Below, piece after piece: positions 1 through 7,825 of a DNA stretch of 64,000 nucleotides (positions are counted from its first letter, which is position 1; each line of letters begins with the position of its first letter). The stretch comes from JBBATK01 sp044224515 (GTDB lineage: Bacteria; Bacteroidota; Ignavibacteria; Kapaibacteriales; NICIL-2). The stretch lies in NCBI GenBank assembly GCA_044224515.1, contig JBGAKH010000002.1, positions 124,001 to 188,000 on the forward strand. Direction: 5' to 3'. Both the position numbers and the translations under genes were made by a program. The notes below the pieces were generated by a model that saw nothing but the letters and a program-made list of their open reading frames with translations, was not told the origin of the DNA and ran no database searches.

Positions 1-454
1 GCATGTTGCCGAGAGATTCAATAACGGAGATACGGACATTATCATCAGGATCGTGAAGCAGCGACACCAGTGCGGCATCTGCTCCATTGTCTGGGATGAG
101 ACCAAGGATGTCGACAACGAACTTGCGTACATCATGATCTGCACTTTTCAACGCGGGTACCAATGCAGGCACAGCACGCAATTGCATATTGATCAGCAAG
201 AGCGATGCGGCATTGCGCAGCACGAGGTTCTTTTGATTGAGTGCGTTGACGAGTGCAGAGTACACATCCGGACAACGAAGCTGTTCCAAGGAGTCGAAAG
301 CTGCAGCTCGCACACCGCGAACCGGATCGCAGAGTCCTTCGATGAGTCGCTGCACAGACTCAGCGGTGTCGATCAGAGCCAGAGCTTCCATCTCAGATCT
401 CCGGGCATCTGCATCAGGTGCCGTGACTGAGGGTGTTGGTACGTGTAAATCCAT
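1..454 (-). CDS. HEAT-repeat protein (C-terminus cut by window edge)
   Basis: Reading the minus strand from an ATG at 454 gives an open frame that runs off the left edge (about 151 codons visible). A GGAGAG sequence about 9 bases before the ATG supports this start. After a short N-terminal tail come repeated helical units of about 30 residues, such as VQRLIEGLCDPVRGVRAAAF and VPALKSADHDVRKFVVDILG, with the D-x-x-x-x-V-R pattern of HEAT/PBS-lyase-like repeats. Such repeats form protein-binding solenoids and have no catalytic residues. The gene follows cheW on the same strand after a 72-base gap, so it may share a transcript and act as a scaffold in chemotaxis-like signalling. That role is inference; the repeat fold is fairly certain. 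Confidence 0.8.
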   Translation of the reverse strand, partial: MDLHVPTPSVTAPDADARRSEMEALALIDTAESVQRLIEGLCDPVRGVRAAAFDSLEQLRCPDVYSALVNALNQKNLVLRNAASLLLINMQLRAVPALVPALKSADHDVRKFVVDILGLIPDNGADAALVSLLHDPDDNVRISVIESLGNM

Positions 455-526
455 AAATGCTCTCCGTCGTACAATGAGTGTTTCTTGTAGTAGTCCTTTA
501 TCTGCGTGCTGCTTGAGGAGCTCGAA

Positions 527-1021
527 TTAGCTCAGACTCTCGGCCATCGTGTCGCTGAAACTCTCGCTCAAGAGCCGCTCGGGATCCAAGAGGATAATCA
601 AGCGATCTTCAAACTTTGCAACGGAGCGGATGTAGTCGGACTGCGTGGTCCCGAGTGCCGGCGGAGTGTCTTCAATGACGCTGTAAGGTATGCTAAGAAC
701 TTTTAACACCTGATCTACGACAAAGCCCACGATCTTATCTGCAAGCTCTACGACGATGATGCGCGTGTTGTGATCATGTTCCTTGCGTTGAAAGCCAAAG
801 CAGCTACGCAGGTCGATCACCGGAATGACCTTACCGCGCAGATTGATCACACCGTCTATATGATCCCGAGAATTTGGAACTCGCGTCACATCCATGGTTC
901 GATTGATCTCCTGGACTTTGAGGATATCAACGCCATATTCTTCGCCGTTCACTTTGAAGCTTACCACTTGTACGATTTGATCGATTGTAGCGGCAGACTT
1001 GTTCTGAGTAAAAGCTTCCAT
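527..1021 (-). CDS. cheW: CheW-like chemotaxis coupling protein
   Basis: 164 residues forming a single CheW domain (about residues 18-155). Family patterns are visible: VVSFKVNGEEYGVDILKVQE at the start, then RVPNSRDHIDGVINLRGKVI and PVIDLR, and IIVVELADKIVGFVVDQV. CheW couples chemoreceptors to the CheA kinase in the cytoplasm. No receptor, cheA or cheY lies in the window, so its array partners are elsewhere. I chose the ATG at 1021. The frame also extends to a GTG at 1057 with an AGGA about 12 bases upstream, so a protein 12 residues longer is possible. A HEAT-repeat gene follows in the same direction. The family call is firm; a stand-alone coupling role is inferred from the single-domain length. 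Confidence 0.93.
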   Translation of the reverse strand: MEAFTQNKSAATIDQIVQVVSFKVNGEEYGVDILKVQEINRTMDVTRVPNSRDHIDGVINLRGKVIPVIDLRSCFGFQRKEHDHNTRIIVVELADKIVGFVVDQVLKVLSIPYSVIEDTPPALGTTQSDYIRSVAKFEDRLIILLDPERLLSESFSDTMAESLS

Positions 1022-1568
1022 CGTGGTATAGATATATATTCGTCGCTTGCACACCACCTCTGCTCTTCCTGCGGTCTCGGCAGTATGCAGAACTCGTTCT
1101 CGTCTTCTGCACGCAACCGGGATTTCTCAAGGTGAAGGCTTCACAACTGCTTGGTAATGAGCTTTCTCTACTGCAATCCTCGCGCCGTTTGGTCGGTGTA
1201 AACCATGCACGACAGATCAGCGATGCTTGCAGATGCCTTGCGAATCTGAAGTGTTTCGTCATCGTGCTTTCAACCCTTATCATGCTGCGCGAAGCGCAGC
1301 ATAGAGAAAAAACACTCTGAATTCGAGTGAATCGGGTCTCAAATCGTGACATCCAAACACACTTCAGCCACTTTTGGGGAATGATCGGCAACCGGGCGAC
1401 TAAAGTTGAGAAAAATGTCCAATACCCTTCCGATTTTGCCTTGAATTCGCAACAATTGCTCTTCCGCTGCCCCAGGAAATGGCTTATGATACCCTCGCGA
1501 CACAGCCCTTCGGGAAGCTCGGTTGAATAGCTCAGTGGTTGCCACTTTTCTCGTAAATTGAAGCAGCT
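1022..1568. other. Intergenic region between divergent cheW and methyltransferase genes
   Basis: About 545 bases with no convincing gene; frames on either strand show no recognisable family and give low-complexity, Cys/Arg/Ser-rich translations. It should hold promoters for both flanking genes. The only sharp structure is a perfect 9-bp inverted repeat with a GAA triloop at 1282-1302 (ATGCTGCGC-GAA-GCGCAGCAT). It has no T-run on the expected side, so it is not a convincing intrinsic terminator. Confidence 0.5.
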
Positions 1569-2303
1569 ATGGAAGAAAAAGTCTACCACTCAAATTTTCA
1601 GGTTGAGAGCTCGTATTGGTGGTTTACCGCCCGAGCGCACATTATTCACTCCTTGATCAATCATTACTGTCACTTAGCCAAAGGATCGACGGTTGTCGAC
1701 GTGGGCTGCGGAACCGGCGGTTTTTTGTCGGAGTTGGCACGTGAATACACGGCGGTAGGAACCGATACCTCTGCGCTGGCTATAGAGTATTGTCGCAAAC
1801 GAGGACTTGAACACCTGCATCTCGGCACTCTTGACGACTTTCCTCGCGAACGTTATGCGGTTGATGCCGTCACCATGCTCGATGTGATTGAGCATATAGA
1901 AGACGACCATGGCGTTGTGAAGCAAGTGTATGATTTGCTCAAGCCCGGTGGCTATTTCATTGCCTCTGTTCCTGCTAACAAATGGATGTGGAGTGCGCAC
2001 GACGTCATGCACATGCACTATCGTCGATATTCGAAACCGCAGTTTCGTCAACTGATGGAAGCTGCCGGCTTCGAGATCAAGAAGCTCAGCTTCTTTAATA
2101 GCTTTCTCTTCCCTTTGGCAGCGCTGAAACGTATGACCCAACGTAAGCTAAAAGTCGAAGACATTCACGCTGTTGTGGATCCTGTGCCTGCTGTGGTAAA
2201 CACGTTGTTTGATGCCATCTTCAAGGCAGAAACACCCTTTCTCAAGACCATGTCCTTTCCGTTCGGCGTCAGCCTGATTGTCATCGCTCGCAAGCAGGGA
2301 TGA
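1569..2303 (+). CDS. Class I SAM-dependent methyltransferase
   Basis: 244 residues. The SAM-binding Rossmann motif I is clear (VVDVGCGTGGFL, about residue 42), the acidic residue of motif II follows, and AVTMLDVIEHIEDD followed by LLKPGGYFIASVPA are motifs IV-V of the Methyltransf_11/25 type. The N-terminus carries the ESSYWWFTAR signature often seen in methyltransferases from polysaccharide or lipid biosynthesis loci, and the C-terminal third is the usual helical extension. The substrate cannot be told from sequence. It stands alone, divergent from cheW and convergent with the acyltransferase gene. The start ATG at 1569 fits the domain boundary. Confidence 0.9.
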   Translation: MEEKVYHSNFQVESSYWWFTARAHIIHSLINHYCHLAKGSTVVDVGCGTGGFLSELAREYTAVGTDTSALAIEYCRKRGLEHLHLGTLDDFPRERYAVDAVTMLDVIEHIEDDHGVVKQVYDLLKPGGYFIASVPANKWMWSAHDVMHMHYRRYSKPQFRQLMEAAGFEIKKLSFFNSFLFPLAALKRMTQRKLKVEDIHAVVDPVPAVVNTLFDAIFKAETPFLKTMSFPFGVSLIVIARKQG

Positions 2304-2374
2304 TTTTTAATAAAGGCAAGGCTGCGCCTTGCCCGGTGCCATGCGCTTACTATCTTCAGCGCCACGCAGCTACG

Positions 2375-3088
2375 TCAATCTAGCAGTTTGGCGACCTCCG
2401 CATGGACGTGCTCCATGAGTGCCACTTCTTCTTGGCGGGAATACTCGCGCGCTTCGATATGCAAAGCCTTGCCGATGCGCACGCGAACTGTACCTTTTTG
2501 GAAACGTAGGGTGGATTTTGGGAGAACGCGGAATGTGCCGCTGATGCCAACCGGAACAATTGGGCGTCCGGCTTTAATAGCAAGAATAAATGCTCCTCGT
2601 TTGAACTTCTGTAACTGTCCATCGTGAGTACGTGTACCTTCTGCAAAAACCATGAGGTCTGACGGATCGTTGTTGACCGCCTCAACGGTATGCTGAACAG
2701 TCGACATCGCGTCTCGTGCTTTCTCGCGGACGATGGGTACGAAGGTCGAGACTTTGAGAGACCAGCCCATGAAGGGTACTTTCTCCAGTTCCTTTTTGTA
2801 CATAATGCGGACCTTGCGGTCAAGTGCTACCTGCATGACCGGAATGTCGAAGAGGGAGGCATGATTCACAATGAAGATATACGAGCCATTCGGGTCCAAG
2901 GTCTCGAGTCCTTCAACCTCGAGTCGCACACTCGACCAGCGCAAGACGCTACGACACCAAGACTTCACATACACGTAGGTTAATTCAGGGCTGCCTCCAA
3001 GCAGGCGATGCACGAGGAATGCACAACCCCGTACGATCGTACTGAAGACAATGGCAATCGTGCGAAAGTAGTATTCTATGATGTTCAC
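2375..3088 (-). CDS. plsC: 1-acyl-sn-glycerol-3-phosphate acyltransferase family (PlsC-like)
   Basis: About 237 residues from a GTG at 3088. The acyltransferase motifs are intact: motif I NHASLFDIPV (NHx4D), motif III FAEGTRT, and motif IV VPVGISG. A hydrophobic N-terminus (IIEYYFRTIAIVFSTIVRG) gives membrane attachment. The family transfers an acyl group to position 2 of lysophosphatidate in phospholipid synthesis; relatives acylate other lysolipids, so the exact substrate is not certain. The frame is open to an ATG at 3178, but those 30 extra residues do not look like protein. AAGAG lies about 8 bases before the GTG. Transcribed towards the methyltransferase gene with a gap of about 70 bases. 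Confidence 0.9.
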   Translation of the reverse strand: MNIIEYYFRTIAIVFSTIVRGCAFLVHRLLGGSPELTYVYVKSWCRSVLRWSSVRLEVEGLETLDPNGSYIFIVNHASLFDIPVMQVALDRKVRIMYKKELEKVPFMGWSLKVSTFVPIVREKARDAMSTVQHTVEAVNNDPSDLMVFAEGTRTHDGQLQKFKRGAFILAIKAGRPIVPVGISGTFRVLPKSTLRFQKGTVRVRIGKALHIEAREYSRQEEVALMEHVHAEVAKLLD

Positions 3089-3187
3089 ACTTATTACTCT
3101 TTTTTGAGACTCAACCTGGTGCAAACATCGTGTAAATTTGCAAATAGAACCGCATGCAATTGCGTGCCTCTTCTTCAATCACATCTT

Positions 3188-3262
3188 GCTCGCTTAGCTC
3201 AGCCGGTCTAGAGCGTTCGCTTCACACGCGAAAGGTCACTGGTTCAAATCCGGTAGCGAGCA
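3188..3262 (+). tRNA. tRNA-Val (anticodon CAC)
   Basis: A full cloverleaf can be drawn. The acceptor GCTCGCT pairs with AGCGAGC, the D stem is GCTC/GAGC, and the anticodon stem TTCGC/GCGAA holds loop TTCACAC with anticodon CAC, which reads the valine codon GUG. The T arm is ACTGG-TTCAAAT-CCGGT and the discriminator base is A. The 3' CCA is not encoded (CGA follows), so it must be added after transcription. An intrinsic terminator lies 12 bases downstream, so this appears to be a single-tRNA transcript. Confidence 0.96.
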
Positions 3263-3274
3263 CGAGAATTCATC

Positions 3275-3315
3275 AAGCCCCTTTTCTTCTTAGTGCGCAA
3301 GAAAAGGGGCTTTTT
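3275..3315 (+). terminator. Intrinsic terminator of tRNA-Val
   Basis: A 14-bp perfect stem (AAGCCCCTTTTCTT at 3275-3288 with AAGAAAAGGGGCTT at 3299-3312), a 10-base loop, then a short T-run. It directly follows the tRNA. Confidence 0.93.
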
Positions 3316-3686
3316 CATGCCTACCTGCTCCAGCACTTCTGCATGGTCTCAAGAAGATTTTACCATCAAACGTCGAGTGTGGTACTTATCCGGTAGTCGT
3401 TCAGTGACAATACGGGTGTTTGTTTTACGCACAGATCTCCACTCATTCAGTATTAAGTGCCGCTAGAACCTTTCTTGTCAGTGCACAGGTACGAAACGCG
3501 AAAAGATGCATGCGTTCAGCACCCAAATTTCCGGTACAGCACCCAAGAGGATGCTCAGCGATTGTACCGCTCGATCGTCACTCGCTATCAGGCATGAAGG
3601 CTAGAAAAGCTGTGAGTTTCTGAACTTTAGATTGGTCGGAGTTTCAAAGTCATAAAAACTATACTCTTCTCACTCTACTATGTAAC
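3316..3686. other. Intergenic, no gene seen
   Basis: About 370 bases between the tRNA terminator and the 3' end of the first cyclase gene. Short frames on both strands show no family resemblance. No strong hairpin with a T-run was found downstream of the cyclase stop, so the end of that operon transcript is not marked by an obvious terminator. Confidence 0.5.
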
Positions 3687-5951
3687 TCATGCCTTCTCCA
3701 GAAAATACGTTCTCAACACTCCCTTCCCTTTAATCTCCATCTCCCCACGCTTCTCAAACACAAGTCCATGTGTCGCATTCTTCGTCACGGCAAAACGATT
3801 CTGCAAGTGACGGAAGAAGTCATTCGATACGTGAATTCTGTTCTCTTCGCCATGACTCTCCATTCGTGCTGCAGTATTCACGGCATCCGAGTAGATGTCA
3901 TACACAAAGCGTTCCTCCCCAATGACTCCGGCAACGACAGAGCCGGTATGCAGGCCAATGCGTACTCCGAGTTTGACATCTCTTGGCAAATACTCACGTA
4001 TTGACTCTGGCAAGCTTATGGTCTCTTGCATTTCAATCGCTGCTGCTGTTAAGCGTTCTGCGTGGTCAGCACATTCTATTGGTGCTCCGGAGATAGCCAT
4101 GTAACCATCACCAATGGTTTTAATTTTTTCGCAGCCGTGTTTTTTAATAATGCGGTCGAACTCAGCAAAGACGTAGTTGAGGAGGCGGACCACAATGATG
4201 GCCGGCATGTCGGCTGAGATTGGAGTGAAGCCGGCGATGTCAGCAAAAAGAATTGAAACAGAGGTATAGTAATCAGCGATCTCTTCCTCGCCGTCCATCA
4301 TACGCGTGGCAACACTTTGTGGAAGGACTTTATGCAGCAACTTCGTTGTCGCACGTATCTGTGCATCAGCTGCTGCCTTGGTTATTGCTATCTCTTTGTC
4401 GCGCTCTGCCAATCGCTTCTGCTGCTCCATGAGACCGGCTTTCTTTCTGGCTTCCTCGCTCAGTACTTCTTCTTTCAGCCTGAAGTACAGTCCTTGATGA
4501 CGGTATGCATCTTCCCAGCGCTTCTGTTTCTCATACAAATCTGCCAGCGTGTTGTGTGCATTGTACGCCTTTGTTCCTAAGTCCTGACTTGCATCGATCG
4601 CTTCTAACAAATAAGCTTCGGCTTGCGTCACATTGCAGTTTGGATTAGCATCACTTGCGTAGAGCTCGCCAAGCAGTGCTTTGATTTCTCCAACCTCCGA
4701 CTTCATACCTAGCTCTTCTTGCAATCTCAAAGCCCGTTCAATGTATTCTTGAGCCTTCGTGTAGTCAAGGAGTTTCATGTGTACATCGCCGATGCCTCCC
4801 AGAAGTCCTGCTACTCCGGCTCTGTCACGCAACTCTTCACATAGGCTGAGGGCTCCGGTGTAGTATTCCAGTGCCTGAGCGTAGTCTCCAAGTTTTGCGT
4901 GAACGGAGCCGATGTTGCTCAATTGCCTTGTCACTCCCGTCCTGTCGCCTAGCTCTTCTGTCAAGCTCAGCGCTGTACGGTAATACTCCAATGCCTTATG
5001 GTATTCGCCGAGATTACTGTACACTATACCGATGTTGCCAAGATGTCGTGATATCCCGGCTGTGTTTGCCAGCTCTTTATCTAAGCGTAGTGCCTTCTCG
5101 TAGAACTCTAGAGCTGTAGCGTAATTGGACAGACGAAAGTGCACATTTCCGATGTTGCCGAGTTGTATGGATTCTCCCAACTTGTCGCCTAACTCTTCAG
5201 CCAAGCTAAGAGCTTTCACATAGTACTCGATCGCTTTCGGGAAATCAGAAAGGTTTAAGTGCACGACACCAATGTTACTAAGTAGAGTAGCAACCCCCAG
5301 CTTATTGCCGGTCTCTTCTGCTACAACCAGAGCCATCGAATAATACTCTAGGGCCTTCGAGAAGTCGGAGAGATGGTCGTATACTATGCCGATGTTGCTA
5401 AGACATGCCACAACTCCATATTTGTTGCCTAACTCTTCCGCAAGACTAAGTGCCTTTGTGTAATACTCCAGTGCCTCGTTGTAGTTGGATAGAGTACTGT
5501 GCACAAAGCCGATGTTGCTCAGACAAATGGCTTTTGTCCGTTGATCGCCTACCTCTTCTGCTATACTCAAAGCCTTGCCGTAACATTCTAGCGCTTTTGT
5601 GTTCTCGGACAGACCACTTTGCACATTGCCAATGATGTTCAGGCTTCTGGCTATTCCTGCTTTGTCACGAATCTGTTCTCCTAACTGCAGTGCAGACTGC
5701 AGATACCCAAGTGCTTCAGAGTATTTAGCGCGTCTGAAAGCGACGATACCAAGCATGCGATTTGTATCTGCTTGCAATGCGATACATTCTTCCCTTGCTT
5801 GTTCTGCGACTCCAAGGCTCGACAGTGACGCCAGTATCTTCAGCGATACCTGTTCGGCCTCGTCGTAGTTTCCCAGTGCTTCGGCTTCTATAGCCTCATC
5901 AAGCCGGTTATGTAATGACGCATTTACTTTTAACCCTACGTTGTCGCTCAT
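3687..5951 (-). CDS. TPR-repeat class III adenylate/guanylate cyclase (third in operon)
   Basis: 754 residues. About nine to ten 40-residue tetratricopeptide units (roughly residues 75-480; for example ALEYYTKALSLAEELGNKYG) are followed by a charged helical linker (about 485-545) and a class III nucleotide cyclase domain (about 560-750). The cyclase has both metal-binding aspartates (ILFADIAGFTP and KTIGDGYMA), the lysine of EKIKTIGD, and the Asn/Arg pair of VNTAARME, so it should be active. Lys plus Asp (YSDAVN) at the purine-selecting positions favours ATP over GTP. No transmembrane segment or signal peptide is seen, so it is probably a cytoplasmic sensor-cyclase driven by protein binding to the TPRs. 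Its start overlaps the stop of the preceding cyclase gene by 4 bp, implying translational coupling. Confidence 0.93.
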   Translation of the reverse strand: MSDNVGLKVNASLHNRLDEAIEAEALGNYDEAEQVSLKILASLSSLGVAEQAREECIALQADTNRMLGIVAFRRAKYSEALGYLQSALQLGEQIRDKAGIARSLNIIGNVQSGLSENTKALECYGKALSIAEEVGDQRTKAICLSNIGFVHSTLSNYNEALEYYTKALSLAEELGNKYGVVACLSNIGIVYDHLSDFSKALEYYSMALVVAEETGNKLGVATLLSNIGVVHLNLSDFPKAIEYYVKALSLAEELGDKLGESIQLGNIGNVHFRLSNYATALEFYEKALRLDKELANTAGISRHLGNIGIVYSNLGEYHKALEYYRTALSLTEELGDRTGVTRQLSNIGSVHAKLGDYAQALEYYTGALSLCEELRDRAGVAGLLGGIGDVHMKLLDYTKAQEYIERALRLQEELGMKSEVGEIKALLGELYASDANPNCNVTQAEAYLLEAIDASQDLGTKAYNAHNTLADLYEKQKRWEDAYRHQGLYFRLKEEVLSEEARKKAGLMEQQKRLAERDKEIAITKAAADAQIRATTKLLHKVLPQSVATRMMDGEEEIADYYTSVSILFADIAGFTPISADMPAIIVVRLLNYVFAEFDRIIKKHGCEKIKTIGDGYMAISGAPIECADHAERLTAAAIEMQETISLPESIREYLPRDVKLGVRIGLHTGSVVAGVIGEERFVYDIYSDAVNTAARMESHGEENRIHVSNDFFRHLQNRFAVTKNATHGLVFEKRGEMEIKGKGVLRTYFLEKA

Positions 5952-7825
5952 GGTATCTCCAAGAAATACGTCCGCATCCTCCCTTTACCTTTGATCTCCA
6001 TCTCCTCCCGCTCATCAAATCGAATTCCCCCTAAGTCTTCACCTGTCATATCCATGCGGTTTTGAAGGTGGAAGCAGTAATCGTCGCTGATGTGGATTTT
6101 GCCCGGTTCTCCATGGCTTTCCATTCGAGCAGCCAGGTTCACGGCGTCGGAGTAGATGTCATAGACGAAGCGATTCTCACCAACGATTCCGCCGAAGCAG
6201 GGTCCGGTATGAATACCAATGCGCAAACTAAACTGTGCACCTTTGGGAAGGGTTTTTCTTATCTCCTCGGGGAGTATGATATCTTTCGACATTTCCATGG
6301 CAAGCTTCGCTATACGCTCGGCATGATCTTCACACGAGACGGGCGCGCCGGCGACCGCTAAGTAGCCATCTCCTATTGTCTTTATTTTTTCGCGCCCGCA
6401 ATCGCTTACCATGCGGTCGAATTCTCCAAACACATAGTTTAAGAAAGCTAAGACTGCTTTGGCAGGCATACGAGAGGCAATGGGAGTGAAGCCGACGATG
6501 TCGGCGAATAGTATTGACACGTTTTGAAAATAGTCCGCGATTTTTTCGCCTCGCATCAGACGGCTGGCAATACTTACGGGGAGCACCTGATGAAGTACTT
6601 TTTGCATTGATTGCGATTCAGCGCGTTCAACGCTGAGTTGTTTGTCGCGTCTGCCAATTTCTTTGTTCTGCTCTAAAAGAGCCACACTCCGCGTTGCTTC
6701 CTCGCTTTGGACTTCGTCTTTGATATGTTGGTATTTCTTCAAATGACGAAGAGATTCCGCTAAGCGTCCCTGTCCTTCATACAATTCAGAAAGAGTTTTG
6801 TGCAGGGTGTAATTCTTCGTTCCAAGCTCCTGGTGTATAGCAACTGCTTCCAGTAGGAATTGCTCAGCCCTTGCCTCGTCGTGATTGGGATTCTCCTTAA
6901 TGGTGAAGAACCCACCAAGCGACTCTTTCGACGTACAAATCATCAACTTCTGGTCTAGTGTCTCTTGCAAGCTCAAGGCACGCATGAGGTATTCATAGGC
7001 AAGAGGATAATCGGCAACATAGATATACAGTTTCCCGATGTTGCCTGTTACGAGTGCTTCTGATGCTTTATTGCCCACTTCTTCATGTATGCGCAGAGCA
7101 CGATTGTAATACTCGAGTGCTTCTTTGTAGTTCCCTAACAAGCGGTGCACTATGCCGATGTTGCCCAACACTTGTGCCGCTCCTGCAGTATTGCCCACTT
7201 CTTCATCCAAGGCGAGAGTACGGGTGAAGTAGTCGAGGGCCATGGTGTAGTCTGACAACGATGCGTACACAGAGCCGATGTTACCCATGACATCGGCCAT
7301 AGCTGATTTGTCTCGTACTTCTTCGTGTATCGCCAGAGCGCGCGAGTAATAATCTAGGGCAACCGAGAAGTCAGACAGAGCGAAATACACATTGCCGAGA
7401 TTACCCATAACTCGAGCAAGTCCGGCTTTGTCGTGCAGTTCTTCATGAATGTGTATGGCGCGAGTGTAGTTCTCCTGGGCTAGAGAGTAGCTTGATTGTC
7501 TTTGGTATATGTTGCCGAGTGTGTTAGAAATATTCGCAATGTGACCGCGATCATGAAAAGTTTCAGCTATCTGTAACGCTTCCCGACAGTACTCGAGTGC
7601 CTCGATGGTGTTCCCTATTCGAGATTTCACGCTAGCAACGAGGCGCAGCGCTTCTACGCGCAAACTTCTTAAGTTGTCAGATTGGTCATCTGTTTCTGAA
7701 GATGCAACGTAAGCGTCGATTTCTTTGATCGCTTGGATTGCCAGTTGTTCTGCTTCTGCAAAGTTTGCATTCTGCTCCTCTGCCACAACACACCGCAAAA
7801 GTTCCTGTAGTTCTTCAACTGTCAT
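5948..7825 (-). CDS. TPR-repeat class III adenylate/guanylate cyclase (second in operon)
   Basis: 625 residues, the shortest of the three. About six to seven TPR units lie at roughly residues 65-390 (for example ALDYYSRALAIHEEVRDKSA), then a helical linker, then a class III cyclase domain (about 430-620) with ILFADIVGFTPIA, KTIGDGYLAVAGAP and VNLAARMES, so the metal-binding Asp pair and the Asn/Arg pair are present. The C-terminal GKGRMRTYFLE ending is shared by all three copies. It overlaps both neighbours by 4 bp (ATGA). The paralogues differ mostly in TPR number and sequence, which suggests different binding partners feeding one second messenger. Partner and nucleotide preference are inference. 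Confidence 0.93.
   Translation of the reverse strand: MTVEELQELLRCVVAEEQNANFAEAEQLAIQAIKEIDAYVASSETDDQSDNLRSLRVEALRLVASVKSRIGNTIEALEYCREALQIAETFHDRGHIANISNTLGNIYQRQSSYSLAQENYTRAIHIHEELHDKAGLARVMGNLGNVYFALSDFSVALDYYSRALAIHEEVRDKSAMADVMGNIGSVYASLSDYTMALDYFTRTLALDEEVGNTAGAAQVLGNIGIVHRLLGNYKEALEYYNRALRIHEEVGNKASEALVTGNIGKLYIYVADYPLAYEYLMRALSLQETLDQKLMICTSKESLGGFFTIKENPNHDEARAEQFLLEAVAIHQELGTKNYTLHKTLSELYEGQGRLAESLRHLKKYQHIKDEVQSEEATRSVALLEQNKEIGRRDKQLSVERAESQSMQKVLHQVLPVSIASRLMRGEKIADYFQNVSILFADIVGFTPIASRMPAKAVLAFLNYVFGEFDRMVSDCGREKIKTIGDGYLAVAGAPVSCEDHAERIAKLAMEMSKDIILPEEIRKTLPKGAQFSLRIGIHTGPCFGGIVGENRFVYDIYSDAVNLAARMESHGEPGKIHISDDYCFHLQNRMDMTGEDLGGIRFDEREEMEIKGKGRMRTYFLEIP

Noticed and set aside
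53..530. Two plus-strand frames opposite the HEAT-repeat gene
   Set aside because: Antisense to clear HEAT repeats, with no protein character of their own.
927..1589. Minus-strand open frame of 220 codons overlapping cheW and the spacer
   Set aside because: Overlaps cheW in another frame, has Cys/Arg/Ser-rich composition and no family pattern; treated as a shadow.
3154..3396. Plus-strand frame across the tRNA and its terminator
   Set aside because: Runs through tRNA-Val; not a protein gene.
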